The notes: generated by a model not told the origin, from the sequence alone. DNA of 64,000 bases from an uncultured Sanguibacteroides sp. (GCF_900543425.1 NZ_UQRQ01000008.1:1-64000); one strand, 5' to 3'. Positions 1-8,618 are shown, counted from the stretch's first letter. Program-made: numbers and translations.

Positions 1-76
1 AATCGAATCTTTCAGGGCTTTCTTATTTAGTGATTCAGAGATTGACTTTTATAAATAACGGGATATAGATTTTCTT

Positions 77-110
77 AATTTACAATCTAAAATCTATAAT
101 TTACAATCTA
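77..110. repeat. 13-bp direct repeat
   Basis: The 13-mer AATTTACAATCTA occurs at 77-89 and again at 98-110, a 21-bp period, in otherwise AT-rich non-coding DNA at the left window edge. No gene is visible in bases 1-173. Function unknown; replication slippage is a sufficient explanation. Confidence 0.6.
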
Positions 111-173
111 TCTCCTTTTGTATTGGAATCATAAGAATGACAACCACCTGATAAATTGAACTTTAATTAAAAT

Positions 174-210
174 AACAATGCAGGTATCTTACCCGAATAC
201 CTGCATTGTT
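174..210 (-). terminator. Hairpin terminator after rsgA
   Basis: Perfect 14-bp inverted arms (174-187 and 197-210, arm AACAATGCAGGTAT) enclose a 9-nt loop just after the rsgA stop codon. On the minus strand the stem is followed by a T-rich stretch (ATTTTAATTAAAG), which fits an intrinsic terminator. Confidence 0.75.
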
Positions 211-220
211 TAAATGGAAA

Positions 221-1276
221 TTAGAGATTCGCTTTACGCCTCTTCACTTCATCCACAAGTTTTGAAAAGGATTTATCCCTTTTACGTTTTTCATGTTCAG
301 AAGCAGAAAAATGCCACGCTTCCCGCCGAAGTTTCAGATAGCTCTCGTAAACTTTGGAGTTTAATGCACCGCAGTTGACCGCTTCTAAAACGGCACAGCC
401 GGGTTCGTTGATATGCTCGCAATCTCTGAAACGACACGATTTCGCATAGTCGGAAATTTCCAGTATTTCCGCAAATGAATCGGGATCGCCAATAGCCAAT
501 CCAAATTCCCGAACTCCCGGAGTATCTATTAAAATCCCCGAACCGTCCAGCAATACCATCTCCCGACGGGTCGAAGTGTGCCGCCCTTTTCCCGTGGAGA
601 GGCTTATATCGGACGTGAACAATACCGATTTTCCGCAAAGAGCATTAACCAGAGAACTTTTCCCAACACCCGAAGAACCGACAAATACCACCGTTTCTCC
701 TTCCGATATAGATTCCCTCAATCGAAGTACGGTTTGGGGTTGATGAATACTCGTAAAAAATACGGGTATACGACAAGTTAAGTGTTTCATTTGTTCTTCC
801 GTTTTCTGCCTGTCAAAACCTAAATCGGCTTTATTAAGCACCAACACGGGATTGATATTTTCTTCCAATACCTGAGCAATGAAACGCTCGGCTCTGCGAA
901 CATTGAAATTATCATCAAGACTTTGCACTATAAATGCCTTATCCACATACGAAGCAATGGTTTGTTTATCGGCCATCGTCCCGCTTTTCTTGCGATACAA
1001 TACCCGTTCACGGGGCAACCTATCAACCATGATTCCTTTGTTTTCGTCGAATGGTTGAAAAATTACCCAGTCGCCCGTACAAGGTAATTCAAAATCTGAT
1101 TTTCCGTACATCATGTTTCCCGCCAGTTCACACTGAAATACTCCGTTTTGGGACACAACTTCATAGCATGTCCGGTGTACAACGGATACACGGCCATGGG
1201 TAAGGGTTCCATACATTGATTCCTGTTTTAGCCGGTTCAATTTATCGTTCCAACCATAAGTGTTCAAGTCAATCAT
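221..1276 (-). CDS. rsgA: Ribosome small-subunit-dependent GTPase A
   Basis: RsgA (YjeQ) uses GTP hydrolysis to assist late maturation of the 30S ribosomal subunit in the cytoplasm. The G motifs appear in the circularly permuted order that defines this class: G4 NKAD at residues 148-151, G1 GSSGVGKS at 200-207, then G3 DTPG at 251. An N-terminal OB-like region precedes them. The C-terminal zinc site is visible as Cys281, Cys286, His288 and Cys294. Length (351) is normal. Its ATG overlaps the stop of the upstream methyltransferase gene in an ATGA arrangement, so the two are probably co-transcribed and translationally coupled. Confidence 0.95.
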   Translation of the reverse strand: MIDLNTYGWNDKLNRLKQESMYGTLTHGRVSVVHRTCYEVVSQNGVFQCELAGNMMYGKSDFELPCTGDWVIFQPFDENKGIMVDRLPRERVLYRKKSGTMADKQTIASYVDKAFIVQSLDDNFNVRRAERFIAQVLEENINPVLVLNKADLGFDRQKTEEQMKHLTCRIPVFFTSIHQPQTVLRLRESISEGETVVFVGSSGVGKSSLVNALCGKSVLFTSDISLSTGKGRHTSTRREMVLLDGSGILIDTPGVREFGLAIGDPDSFAEILEISDYAKSCRFRDCEHINEPGCAVLEAVNCGALNSKVYESYLKLRREAWHFSASEHEKRKRDKSFSKLVDEVKRRKANL

Positions 1277-2052
1277 AGTTCTATCTTTTTTGCAATATAA
1301 AATACATAACCATAAAACTCCTTATACTTGTTGTATAACTCCTCTTCATAGCGTTCAAAAGCAACGAACTTCTCAGCTGCCTTATTCCCGGCATGTTTTT
1401 TTAAAAATATTTCCCGGGCAAAAATCTGCGGAATATAATAATGCTCCGTCCAGCAATCTTCCGGCAAAACAAAGGTTGCAACGGGAGTATACCCGGCTTT
1501 CTGTATCTGAGTTACTTTACGGGGAATCGTATCTATTTCCGGATAAATTTCCATCCAGAAATCGTTGATTTCTGCCGGACGTTTTTCGGTGAACCATGAT
1601 GCTTCTGAAACGGCAACATATCCTCCTGTTTTCAAAAATTCACGCCACTCGTTCAATCCCCGTTCAAAACCGATATGATAAATTGCTCCTTCCGACCAGA
1701 TCAGGTCTAATTCTTCTTTTTCAAAAGGAAGAGAGTCCATAGAGCCGACAATTCCTTTCACTCTGTTTTGCAAACCTAACCGCTCGACATTACGATTGAA
1801 GATACGGATAAAATCGGAGAACAAGTCTAACCCGGTAATTTTTCCCAGGATATGCCCGGCAAGTGTCATGGTCTGTCCTCCTGTACCGCAACCGATATCA
1901 GCAACGAGGGATTTGTCGGTAAGGTTATCTATAAAGCTCAATGCCCTAAGGGTTACTTCAGGACTTCCGGGGCCTTGTCTTTCTGTATTTGAAAAATAGT
2001 CGCAAATTAAATTAAAGTCGAATTCGTGAATTGTTTTATTTTCGTTACTCAT
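1273..2052 (-). CDS. Class I SAM-dependent methyltransferase
   Basis: A 259-residue Rossmann-fold methyltransferase; the substrate cannot be told from sequence. The SAM-binding motif I is VADIGCGTGGQ at residues 50-60, with the acidic motif II residue in GLDLF and the later motif DLIWSEGAIYHIGFERG. It strongly resembles a Bacteroides family known from structural genomics (start MSNxN, RQGPGSPE, WSEGAIY; family recollection, not checked here). The start at 2052 was chosen because homology begins there; an in-frame ATG 17 codons upstream would add a tail with no family counterpart. First gene of a pair with rsgA. Confidence 0.85.
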   Translation of the reverse strand: MSNENKTIHEFDFNLICDYFSNTERQGPGSPEVTLRALSFIDNLTDKSLVADIGCGTGGQTMTLAGHILGKITGLDLFSDFIRIFNRNVERLGLQNRVKGIVGSMDSLPFEKEELDLIWSEGAIYHIGFERGLNEWREFLKTGGYVAVSEASWFTEKRPAEINDFWMEIYPEIDTIPRKVTQIQKAGYTPVATFVLPEDCWTEHYYIPQIFAREIFLKKHAGNKAAEKFVAFERYEEELYNKYKEFYGYVFYIAKKIEL

Positions 2053-2422
2053 TATCTGTATGTATGTAGCATACACGCAAAAACACAACAATGCTTTCGT
2101 CACTGTACGCAGATTAAAAACTGAAATTATTACAATAGAAATAACTCTCGAAAAGGCTATCCGAGAGCAAACGAAAGAACAATCTGTACAGGATGTGCAG
2201 ATTGTTTACAACACCAAATCCGATTTATATAAAGTTTTAAACATGCCGTAAAAGTAGGAAATATTTTGTTTAGCAGAAAACATGTTGCAAATAAAAAATT
2301 ATTATTTTCACAACAGGGTTATTTGAAACGATGGAAAACACGGCAGCCCCAAACGTTTGACACGCTTCCGAATCTGTACCATTTCTATTCCCAATAGTCA
2401 GTTAATCAACTATTAAAAAACA

Positions 2423-2460
2423 AGATACAAAAGTATTAACTATAAAAAACGTTTGTATCT
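2423..2460. repeat. 9-bp inverted repeat with embedded promoter element
   Basis: AGATACAAA (2423-2431) and TTTGTATCT (2452-2460) are exact reverse complements around a 20-nt spacer. The left arm overlaps CAAAAGTA (2428-2435), which reads as the Bacteroidota -7 element TACTTTTG on the minus strand. Could be an operator; could be chance in AT-rich DNA. Confidence 0.4.
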
Positions 2461-2489
2461 CTTTCCAGCGAGAAATGAGTTTTATATTT

Positions 2490-2533
2490 CCGGCCGATTA
2501 ATATTGTCCTTAACAGGATAAGTAATCAGCCGG
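2490..2533 (-). terminator. Long imperfect hairpin after alcohol dehydrogenase gene
   Basis: CCGGCCGATTA (2490-2500) pairs with TAATCAGCCGG (2523-2533) with one mismatch, and the interior TCCT-TAAC-AGGA pairs again, giving one long stem-loop about 60 nt downstream of the dehydrogenase stop. There is no clear T tract, so termination is likely but not certain. Confidence 0.45.
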
Positions 2534-2594
2534 AACCGGACAAACGTGACGTATTTATTTCTTAAGAGTTCAACTATTTACGAACTCGACACAA

Positions 2595-3770
2595 TTAACG
2601 ATACGATTTACGGAAAATTTCCACACAATCTTCATGCCCCAATTCGTAAGGGTTGGCTAAAAATAATCCTCCCATCGTCTCTTTTGCATTGGTGGCAAGC
2701 ATATCAAACTCATCGGGCGTAAAACCATAATCGCTCATCTTCAGATCGGCTACACCACAAGCTTTCTGCAACCTCACCAGCATCGTAATAAAGTCTTCCG
2801 GCTTATCGGCTTCGGGCATACCCATCACTTGTGCCATCTTCACAAAACGTTCATCACAAGCGTGTTTTTCAATAAAAAATTCATAGAATGCCTTCGAAAT
2901 CATAATCAATCCGGCACCGTGCGGCAAATTCTGGTGATAGGCACTCATAGCATGTTCCAGGGAGTGTTCGGCAGTAGTACTGCAAAAAGTCATCACCGCA
3001 CCGGACAAGTTATTACCAAATGCAACCCTTTCCCGGGCCTCCATATCATTCCCGTCGGCAACGGCAAGAGGCAGATATTTCGCCACATTCTCAATGGCGG
3101 TTAACGCGTACATATCACTCATCAAACTGGCGGTTCTGGAGATATAGCATTCCGTAGAATGAAATAGCGCATCGAAACCCTGGTAAGCGGTAAACTCGGG
3201 CGGAACGGATTTCATCAGTTCGGGGTCGACAATCGACAGCACGGGAAACAACTCGTCATAACCTCCGAAACCGATCTTTTCATTGGTTTCATCGTTGGTG
3301 ATAACCCCCCATTGGTCAGCCTCCGAACCCGTTCCGGCTGTAGTCGTAATACAAACTAATGGCAATGGCTTGTTCTGCATCTTTTGCCCTTTTCCGGTTC
3401 CACCACAGATATAGTCCCATACGTCGCCAGGATTGGTTGCCATAAACGCCATAGCCTTGGAGGCATCCATAACGCTTCCTCCCCCCAAAGCGACCACAAA
3501 ATCACAACCGTTATCCTTAGCAAAAACCGCACCGGCCATTACGGTCGATTTCAACGGATTAGCTTCCACCCGGTCGAAAAGTACCGTTTCAATTCCGGCT
3601 TGTTTCAATTCTGCCTCAACGGTGCTCAGGTAACCGTTATCTTTGGTAGAACGTCCGTTGGAAATAACAACCATCGCTTTTTTTCCAGGTAATTGTTGAT
3701 TGTGAAGTTCTTTCACCATACCAGCACCGAACAAAGTACGGGTCGGAATATAAATTCTAAAACTACTCAT
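2595..3770 (-). CDS. Iron-containing alcohol dehydrogenase
   Basis: Group III (iron-type) NAD(P)-dependent alcohol dehydrogenase, reducing an aldehyde or oxidising a primary alcohol/diol in the cytoplasm. The nucleotide motif GGGSVMD is at residues 96-102. Metal ligands expected for the family are in place: Asp200 and His204 in GFDALFH, His273 in LEH, and His284 in NLPHGAG. Length (391) is typical. Candidates for the substrate are lactaldehyde, 1,3-propanediol or butanol; sequence alone does not decide. A minus-strand TATTTTTG element at 3809-3816 supplies a promoter. A decayed AraC-type regulator lies divergently upstream, suggesting the gene once had a dedicated activator. Confidence 0.9.
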   Translation of the reverse strand: MSSFRIYIPTRTLFGAGMVKELHNQQLPGKKAMVVISNGRSTKDNGYLSTVEAELKQAGIETVLFDRVEANPLKSTVMAGAVFAKDNGCDFVVALGGGSVMDASKAMAFMATNPGDVWDYICGGTGKGQKMQNKPLPLVCITTTAGTGSEADQWGVITNDETNEKIGFGGYDELFPVLSIVDPELMKSVPPEFTAYQGFDALFHSTECYISRTASLMSDMYALTAIENVAKYLPLAVADGNDMEARERVAFGNNLSGAVMTFCSTTAEHSLEHAMSAYHQNLPHGAGLIMISKAFYEFFIEKHACDERFVKMAQVMGMPEADKPEDFITMLVRLQKACGVADLKMSDYGFTPDEFDMLATNAKETMGGLFLANPYELGHEDCVEIFRKSYR

Positions 3771-3808
3771 AATTACTTTATGTATTTAAATTTATTATTT
3801 TCATATGA

Positions 3809-3816
3809 CAAAAATA
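3809..3816 (-). promoter_or_regulatory. -7 promoter element of alcohol dehydrogenase gene
   Basis: CAAAAATA on the plus strand reads TATTTTTG on the minus strand, an exact match to the Bacteroidota TAnnTTTG element, 39 bp before the dehydrogenase start codon. Confidence 0.6.
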
Positions 3817-3912
3817 CTCCTGTTGTAGTGAAAAACTTGTAGACGAATTACGGGTAATATTACCATTATTACAGATTTGTCTCCACATAAAGCAAAAGTG
3901 ATTTTTATATTA

Positions 3913-3920
3913 TACTTTTG
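3913..3920 (+). promoter_or_regulatory. -7 promoter element of the AraC-type remnant
   Basis: TACTTTTG matches TAnnTTTG exactly and sits 24 bp before the original ATG at 3944, so the promoter of the decayed regulator still looks intact. Confidence 0.55.
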
Positions 3921-3943
3921 CTATTGTTCAAATACTTACGCTT

Positions 3944-4340
3944 ATGGATAAAATTAGAAAATATAGACCAATACAACAATTTATACGGACTCGAGAACTT
4001 ACATCCATTAGTAAGCATCGTTGATCTCACGAAAGCCACCAAAACGGTAAATCATATTCAAATAAATTACGGACTATATGCACTTTTCCTGAAACAAACC
4101 AAAAGCTGTGATATTAAATACGGTCGTAAATACTACGATTACCAAGAAGGAACTATTGTTTGCTTCGCCCCAGGTCAAACTGCCGGCGTAGATACATTAG
4201 AAGATGAAATAAGGCCCCGGTATACGGCATCGTATTCCAACCTCATTCGCGGAACTTCTTTGGGAAAAAACATCAAAAACTATTCTTTTTTCTCTTATGC
4301 CGTAAATGAAGCATTACATTTCAAATCCACTCGAAATTAA
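3944..4340 (+). pseudogene. Decayed AraC-family regulator, N-terminal half only
   Basis: The readable protein matches the N-terminal sensor half of a Bacteroidota AraC-type regulator: ENIDQYNNLYGLENLHPLVS, then YGRKYYDYQEGTIVCFAPGQ, LIRGTSLG and FFSYAVNEALH. Three lesions are visible. The natural ATG at 3944 reads MDKI and then loses frame through one extra A at 3956; the correct frame resumes with GAA at 3957. Near 4219-4245 the expected stretch VYGIVFQP is found in a different frame from its flanks, so two compensating shifts are needed. After NEALH the sequence stops at 4340 and the C-terminal helix-turn-helix domain is absent. A longer open frame from 3918 exists but begins inside the promoter element. 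DNA binding is not expected. Confidence 0.85.
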
Positions 4341-4412
4341 ATATAACGTCAAAACAGAAATATACCTTATCCCTCAAATCATATCCAGAAAAACAAGACA
4401 ACCATCTATTTA

Positions 4413-5315
4413 TCAAAATGATCCATTGAAACGATTCAATGCACAAAAAATTTCTCCCAATACCAAACCACCGTTGAACGCAGCCACATAATTCTGAGTA
4501 TCGCTCACATCTTCATCGAAGTGTCCCAGACGATCGGTTATAGGCGAAAGAAAAATAACCGGACAATCCGTAGAAACCCTGACTACTCCATGGGTCGTTT
4601 CAATAGATTTCAACTCGTAGCCTAACGGAGCAACCGACTCAAAATGTTGTTTAGCTACCTTATCCTGACTGTCGTATTCCCGGTAGTCTGTAATATTAAT
4701 AGAGCTTACAGCCGAGAATCCGGGCAGTATTTCACAGGTAAATCCCCAGGTCGCCGGCGTATTGGAAGGTGTGATAAACTTCCTTACGGCAGCCGGTGCG
4801 CACTCCCGGTTGATGGTATCGAGCAAAGCAGAACTTATGTGTCCGGTAAGTAATTGTCCCTCGTAAGGAGTTTGCAAATTACTTTCCGGATTATCCGGGT
4901 GACCGTTATGGATAAAAAAGTTCGTTCCCAAATATACCGATCCGTTTGCCGAAAATCTCGACCCTTCCTCTACCGGATAATTGGCTGTACTCACGCTAAT
5001 TACCAATTGGGGATTACACTTGGCAATAACAGACGGTAAAATCCGATATTTTTCCTCCGAACTGGAACTATTCACCTCTGGTGACATCAGATCCTCAATA
5101 CACCAGATGGAAATTTCGGTACAATTTTGTTTATCGGATGACAAACGAAAAATAGCCCGAGGGGTATCCATCTTATTATTACCATCCTTGGGAGTATCGA
5201 TATACTCGGGAAAAGGGAGAGTGACGGGGCGTAGCTTAGGGTTTGTCAATGCACTCAATACCGGTTCCATTTCCCAATTTTTATTCACCAACACCATAAT
5301 GATTTGCTTGCTCAT
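4413..5315 (-). CDS. Phosphorylase/nucleosidase-like protein of unknown role
   Basis: 300 residues from the chosen start. I do not recognise the exact family. Several blocks resemble the purine nucleoside phosphorylase/MTA nucleosidase fold: VISVSTANYP followed by NGSVYLGTNFFIHNGHPDNP, the SIETTHGVVR block, SPITDRLG, and a C-terminal NYVAAFNGGLVLGEI helix. No signal peptide is seen. The ATG at 5315 was preferred to one 13 codons upstream because AAAGGTG lies just before it and the conserved-looking core starts there. It converges on the AraC-type remnant. A substrate cannot be proposed. Confidence 0.55.
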   Translation of the reverse strand: MSKQIIMVLVNKNWEMEPVLSALTNPKLRPVTLPFPEYIDTPKDGNNKMDTPRAIFRLSSDKQNCTEISIWCIEDLMSPEVNSSSSEEKYRILPSVIAKCNPQLVISVSTANYPVEEGSRFSANGSVYLGTNFFIHNGHPDNPESNLQTPYEGQLLTGHISSALLDTINRECAPAAVRKFITPSNTPATWGFTCEILPGFSAVSSINITDYREYDSQDKVAKQHFESVAPLGYELKSIETTHGVVRVSTDCPVIFLSPITDRLGHFDEDVSDTQNYVAAFNGGLVLGEIFCALNRFNGSF

Positions 5316-5724
5316 AACACCTTTATTTTTAATTATACATTTACTTCTATTCATAATTTTTTTATTCCGAGAAAAGCGATCTCAATACATATCGGGCACA
5401 CTCTCCTCTTGACTCGGCCGGAAGAATATATCACTTGAAATAAAAAATAACTTATCCAAGTATATATACTTCCCTTATTATCAACATTCTAAAACTTGTA
5501 TTCCGAATCTGGAACAAGTAATAAAACGAGACAAACCTTACTCATCAATGAATGTAAAAATAAGTAATCAATAGTTTGCTTGCAAATAATTAAGCCAATA
5601 TTTATATTATTTTGGAATAATAATTACCAGCATACATATATTTTAGTATAATAATAAGTCCATCTCTCTCTCAAAAAAGAAATACGCTTCAAATGATTTC
5701 ATTTTTTCGAATGAAAAAAATCAC

Positions 5725-5732
5725 TATTTTTG
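5725..5732 (+). promoter_or_regulatory. -7 promoter element
   Basis: TATTTTTG, an exact TAnnTTTG match. It would start a leader of about 150 nt in front of the methyltransferase at 5890. Confidence 0.55.
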
Positions 5733-5754
5733 TCTTGATAATACCAATAAACCC

Positions 5755-5778
5755 ATGAGACAAAAACGTCGAAAATAA
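5755..5778 (+). CDS. Possible leader peptide MRQKRRK
   Basis: A seven-codon frame with five basic residues begins about 17 nt after the predicted transcription start and is followed by a CTTCC/GGAAG hairpin before the methyltransferase gene. The placement is like that of attenuator leader peptides, but the frame is so short that chance cannot be excluded. Confidence 0.25.
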   Translation: MRQKRRK

Positions 5779-5889
5779 TTTCTTTTCTTACAAATTTTCG
5801 GTTTGCTTCCTTTCTGAGGAAGTACGATTTTAGCATATCTTTTCACAACACGACAAAAGTGATTTACTTTATCAAATAATTAAAAGTAT

Positions 5890-6624
5890 ATGAAAGAGAA
5901 TAAATACGATGATGAAAAATTCTTTAGCCAATACAGTCGGATGTCCCGTTCCGTCGAAGGCTTGCAAGGAGCCGGAGAGTGGCATGTCTTATGTCAAATG
6001 TTACCGGACTTTAGAAATAAAAGAGTATTGGATTTAGGCTGCGGATTCGGTTGGCATTGTCAATATGCCATAGAACACGGAGCTACCTATGCTTTAGGAA
6101 TAGATATATCAAAAAAAATGCTGGAAGAAGCAGCAAAAAGGAATACAGCTCCCCAAATCGACTATCAATGTATGGCTATTGAAGATTATGATTTTCCCCA
6201 TGATAATTTTGATGTTGTAATCAGCTCATTGGCATTCCACTACTTAGAATCGTTCGAAGACATATGTAAAAAAGTAAATCGTTGCCTCAGGCCGAAAGGA
6301 GCTTTTGTCTTTTCGGTGGAACATCCTGTTTTCACGGCCTACGGCAGTCAAGACTGGTATTACGATGAAAAAGGGAACCTGTTACATTGGCCTGTGGACA
6401 ACTATTTTACGGAGAGCCGGAGAAAAGCAACTTTTTTGGGGGAAGAAGTGACGAAATTTCATAAAACGTTAACCACTTACATCAATGGTTTATTGCAATC
6501 CGGATTTGAAATCAAAGAAATCATAGAACCGAAACCCGACCCCAAATTTATCGGGGTGATTCCGGGAATGGAGAATGAACTCCGCAGACCGATGATGCTA
6601 ATTATCTCGGCTGTAAAAAAATAG
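5890..6624 (+). CDS. Class I SAM-dependent methyltransferase
   Basis: 244-residue Rossmann methyltransferase. Motif I is VLDLGCGFGWH near residues 45-55, the motif II acidic residue is in GIDISKKM, and the post-motif segment FDVVISSLAFHYLE is typical of the UbiE/COQ5-like group. A C-terminal half with SVEHPVF and the PKPDP stretch is seen in a common family of uncharacterised bacterial methyltransferases acting on small molecules. The acceptor is unknown. It is preceded by a roughly 150-nt leader and converges on marC with no obvious terminator between them. Confidence 0.85.
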   Translation: MKENKYDDEKFFSQYSRMSRSVEGLQGAGEWHVLCQMLPDFRNKRVLDLGCGFGWHCQYAIEHGATYALGIDISKKMLEEAAKRNTAPQIDYQCMAIEDYDFPHDNFDVVISSLAFHYLESFEDICKKVNRCLRPKGAFVFSVEHPVFTAYGSQDWYYDEKGNLLHWPVDNYFTESRRKATFLGEEVTKFHKTLTTYINGLLQSGFEIKEIIEPKPDPKFIGVIPGMENELRRPMMLIISAVKK

Positions 6625-6684
6625 CGTACCACGTTTATTATAGTCTACAGCTGTTTCTACTGTTGCAAACTCATAATTCAATGA

Positions 6685-7293
6685 TCAACCGGCCAAACTT
6701 TTGATAAAAAGAGTAATGCCATCAAAAATCATTTGCAGACCGATGGTTGCCACAATCAAACCAATGATCCGGATCAAGGGATTCATAAAATTATATTTTA
6801 TCAAAAAATTCCCGATCCGTCGAGCTTCCAGCATAAAAAAGAGATTTACTCCCAAAGCAAGAAGAATGGCTATAATGGTAATCTCCCGACCATATTGTAC
6901 GGGAAAGGTTACAGCAGCCGTAATCGTAGCCGGGCCGGCAATCATGGGAATAGCAATTGGGACCGTCGTTAGATCGGCAATTTTTATATTTTCATCGACT
7001 TTCAGGAAAAATCCCTTTAAGAGACCGGACAAGCCGTTATACATCAACACGGCACCACAGGTAATCTGAAAAGAGTATAACTCTACCCGAAACACATAAC
7101 TAAACGTTATCTCCCCCAAAAACAGGAAGAAAATCAAGATTATAGCCGCCGTAATCGTCGATTTGATGGAGATATATCGTAATTCTTTAGGAGAAAACCG
7201 TTCTTGAAGAGTCGTCACGATCAAAACTTTCTGGACGGGATTGACTAAAGCCAAAAGAGCGACAATACAACTTAGTATTAATTTTACTGTCAT
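6685..7293 (-). CDS. MarC-family integral membrane protein
   Basis: 202 residues with about six hydrophobic segments (about 5-23, 43-65, 72-90, 110-130, 138-155, 175-198). The family block PIAIPMIAGPATITA near residues 112-126 identifies the UPF0056/MarC family. These are inner-membrane proteins of unknown transport or regulatory function; the old link with multiple antibiotic resistance has not held up for E. coli MarC. Monocistronic here. Confidence 0.88.
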   Translation of the reverse strand: MTVKLILSCIVALLALVNPVQKVLIVTTLQERFSPKELRYISIKSTITAAIILIFFLFLGEITFSYVFRVELYSFQITCGAVLMYNGLSGLLKGFFLKVDENIKIADLTTVPIAIPMIAGPATITAAVTFPVQYGREITIIAILLALGVNLFFMLEARRIGNFLIKYNFMNPLIRIIGLIVATIGLQMIFDGITLFIKSLAG

Positions 7294-7503
7294 AATAAAT
7301 CCTTTATTACATGAATGGACAATTACGTTTACCTTCTACAAAGGTATGGATAAATTACCCCATTCCCTATATTTTATTTTCAAAAATCATTCGAGCTATA
7401 TTTCACAATTGACATCCTCTCTCTTAATAAACAAAAAAATTAAAATTAACATAAAGTTCATTTGATAAAATAAAAAGCTATTTAGCAATCCGAAATAATA
7501 TAT

Positions 7504-7511
7504 TACTTTTG
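7504..7511 (+). promoter_or_regulatory. -7 promoter element of small exported protein gene
   Basis: TACTTTTG, an exact TAnnTTTG match, 22 bp before the ATG at 7534; TTTAG at 7481-7485 is a weak -33 candidate. Confidence 0.5.
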
Positions 7512-7533
7512 AAACTGGAATTTTACGAGAGCA

Positions 7534-7929
7534 ATGGGAAAATTTATATTTTTATACCTAATTATTATTCTATCCTTTTTAGTAACCGATACTTTTTCGG
7601 ACTCTTCTGACTGTTCTAAAGACAGAATGAATGAATTGTTCGATCTGGAACAACTCTCCTCGTCGGATTCAGAATCCGCCACCTTCCACCCGTATTCGGA
7701 ACAATACGGTATCATGGCAAAAGCAGGTTTAAAAAGTTCTACAAACCGAAGAGTCAGTTGGCATAAAACCTCTTGTCTAAAATCAATAAACCGGGAAATT
7801 ATCATCCAATCCAAAATTTTTTCTTTTCTGGAACGTCTCTCGTTCAAAAGAGAAAATTATATTCACGTGCTCACATCTCGTCATATAAACGGATTTTATA
7901 TTTATTCGCTGAAGAAACTCATCGTATGA
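7534..7929 (+). CDS. Small exported protein of unknown function
   Basis: 131 residues. The N terminus is a classic signal peptide (MGKFIFLYLIIILSFLVTDT, cleavage likely near residue 22), followed by a serine/acid-rich region (DLEQLSSSDSES) and a basic C-terminal half ending FYIYSLKKLIV. A good promoter element lies directly upstream, which favours this frame over an overlapping 114-codon frame on the other strand. The C terminus resembles that of another small exported protein at 13615-13971 (YLLLLRKLII). No function can be proposed. Confidence 0.55.
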   Translation: MGKFIFLYLIIILSFLVTDTFSDSSDCSKDRMNELFDLEQLSSSDSESATFHPYSEQYGIMAKAGLKSSTNRRVSWHKTSCLKSINREIIIQSKIFSFLERLSFKRENYIHVLTSRHINGFYIYSLKKLIV

Positions 7930-7990
7930 CAAGAAATCACTCCTTTTACGAGCGATTTTTAACATGAGTAATGAATGAAATAAATGATTT

Positions 7991-8617
7991 ATGATAGATG
8001 GACTTCAGACCATTCTTGATTGGTATCTTCAAAATATAAGCTATTGGAGCATTATTATATGTATGACTATCGAAAGCTCCATTCTCCCGTTTCCCGCCGA
8101 ATTAATTATTCCTCCTGCAGCCTGGAAAGCCGCAAACGGAGAATTGAATCTGATCGGCATTATTTTAACGGGAAGCATGGGAGCCGTTTTAGGTGCTCTA
8201 TTGAATTACCTTCTTGCCTATACCTTAGGTCGAAATTTTATTTATACCTTTGCATCTACCAAATACGGTAAATGGTGCATGATTTCAAAAGAAAAAATAG
8301 AAAAATCAGAACTATATTTTCTCAAATACGGTAAAAGTTCAACATTTATAGGGCGTTTGACTCCTGGAGTCAGAAGTTTTATTTCTATTCCGGCAGGTCT
8401 TGTCAAAATGCCTTTAAAAAGTTTCATCATTTACACTTTTCTCGGAAGTTGTGTATGGAACACGCTCCTTGCCTTGGCAGGTTATTTTTTATACTCACAA
8501 CAGGAGCTGTTACAACACTATTTCATCGAATTAAGTATAATAACTCTAATTATAGGAATCGTCTTTTTAGGATTTTTAATTATACGCGGTATTCGTAACA
8601 AAAAAATGAACAAATAG
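7991..8617 (+). CDS. DedA-family membrane protein
   Basis: 208 residues, four to five membrane segments. The family signatures are present: the acidic entry ESSILPFPAELIIPPA near residues 27-42 and the GRLTPGVRSFISIPAG block near 117-132. DedA proteins act in the inner membrane; several members are polyprenyl-phosphate or phospholipid translocases, and many affect membrane homeostasis. One base separates its stop from the Ca2+-ATPase start, so the two are probably one operon. Confidence 0.9.
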   Translation: MIDGLQTILDWYLQNISYWSIIICMTIESSILPFPAELIIPPAAWKAANGELNLIGIILTGSMGAVLGALLNYLLAYTLGRNFIYTFASTKYGKWCMISKEKIEKSELYFLKYGKSSTFIGRLTPGVRSFISIPAGLVKMPLKSFIIYTFLGSCVWNTLLALAGYFLYSQQELLQHYFIELSIITLIIGIVFLGFLIIRGIRNKKMNK

Positions 8618-8618
8618 T

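Larger units (their letters stand above)
2053..2594. other. Intergenic region with several hairpins, no gene
   Basis: This 542-bp gap between two minus-strand genes holds no convincing CDS; a 63-codon plus-strand frame at its left end has no recognisable features. It contains an inverted repeat at 2178-2206 (AACAATCTG/CAGATTGTT), a 9-bp perfect inverted repeat at 2423-2460 that embeds a minus-strand TACTTTTG promoter element (2428-2435), and a long interrupted hairpin at 2490-2533. The minus-strand promoter could drive the methyltransferase-rsgA pair with a leader of nearly 400 nt; this is inference. Confidence 0.5.
5316..5889. other. Intergenic leader region
   Basis: 574 bp of AT-rich DNA without a normal gene. 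It contains a near-palindrome around 5697-5722 (GATTTCATTTTTTC/AATGAAAAAAATC), an exact TATTTTTG promoter element at 5725-5732, a seven-codon basic reading frame at 5755-5778, and a small hairpin CTTCC/GGAAG near 5809-5825 ahead of the methyltransferase at 5890. Confidence 0.5.

Noticed and set aside
2060..2251. 63-codon plus-strand frame after the first methyltransferase
   Set aside because: No signal peptide, domain or good start context, and it covers hairpins in intergenic DNA.
4306..4491. Continuation of the AraC-type regulator in another frame
   Set aside because: The translated residues after NEALHF show no resemblance to the expected helix-turn-helix domain.
7503..7847. 114-codon minus-strand frame
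   Set aside because: It overlaps the plus-strand small exported protein, which has a signal peptide and a promoter element; the minus frame has neither.
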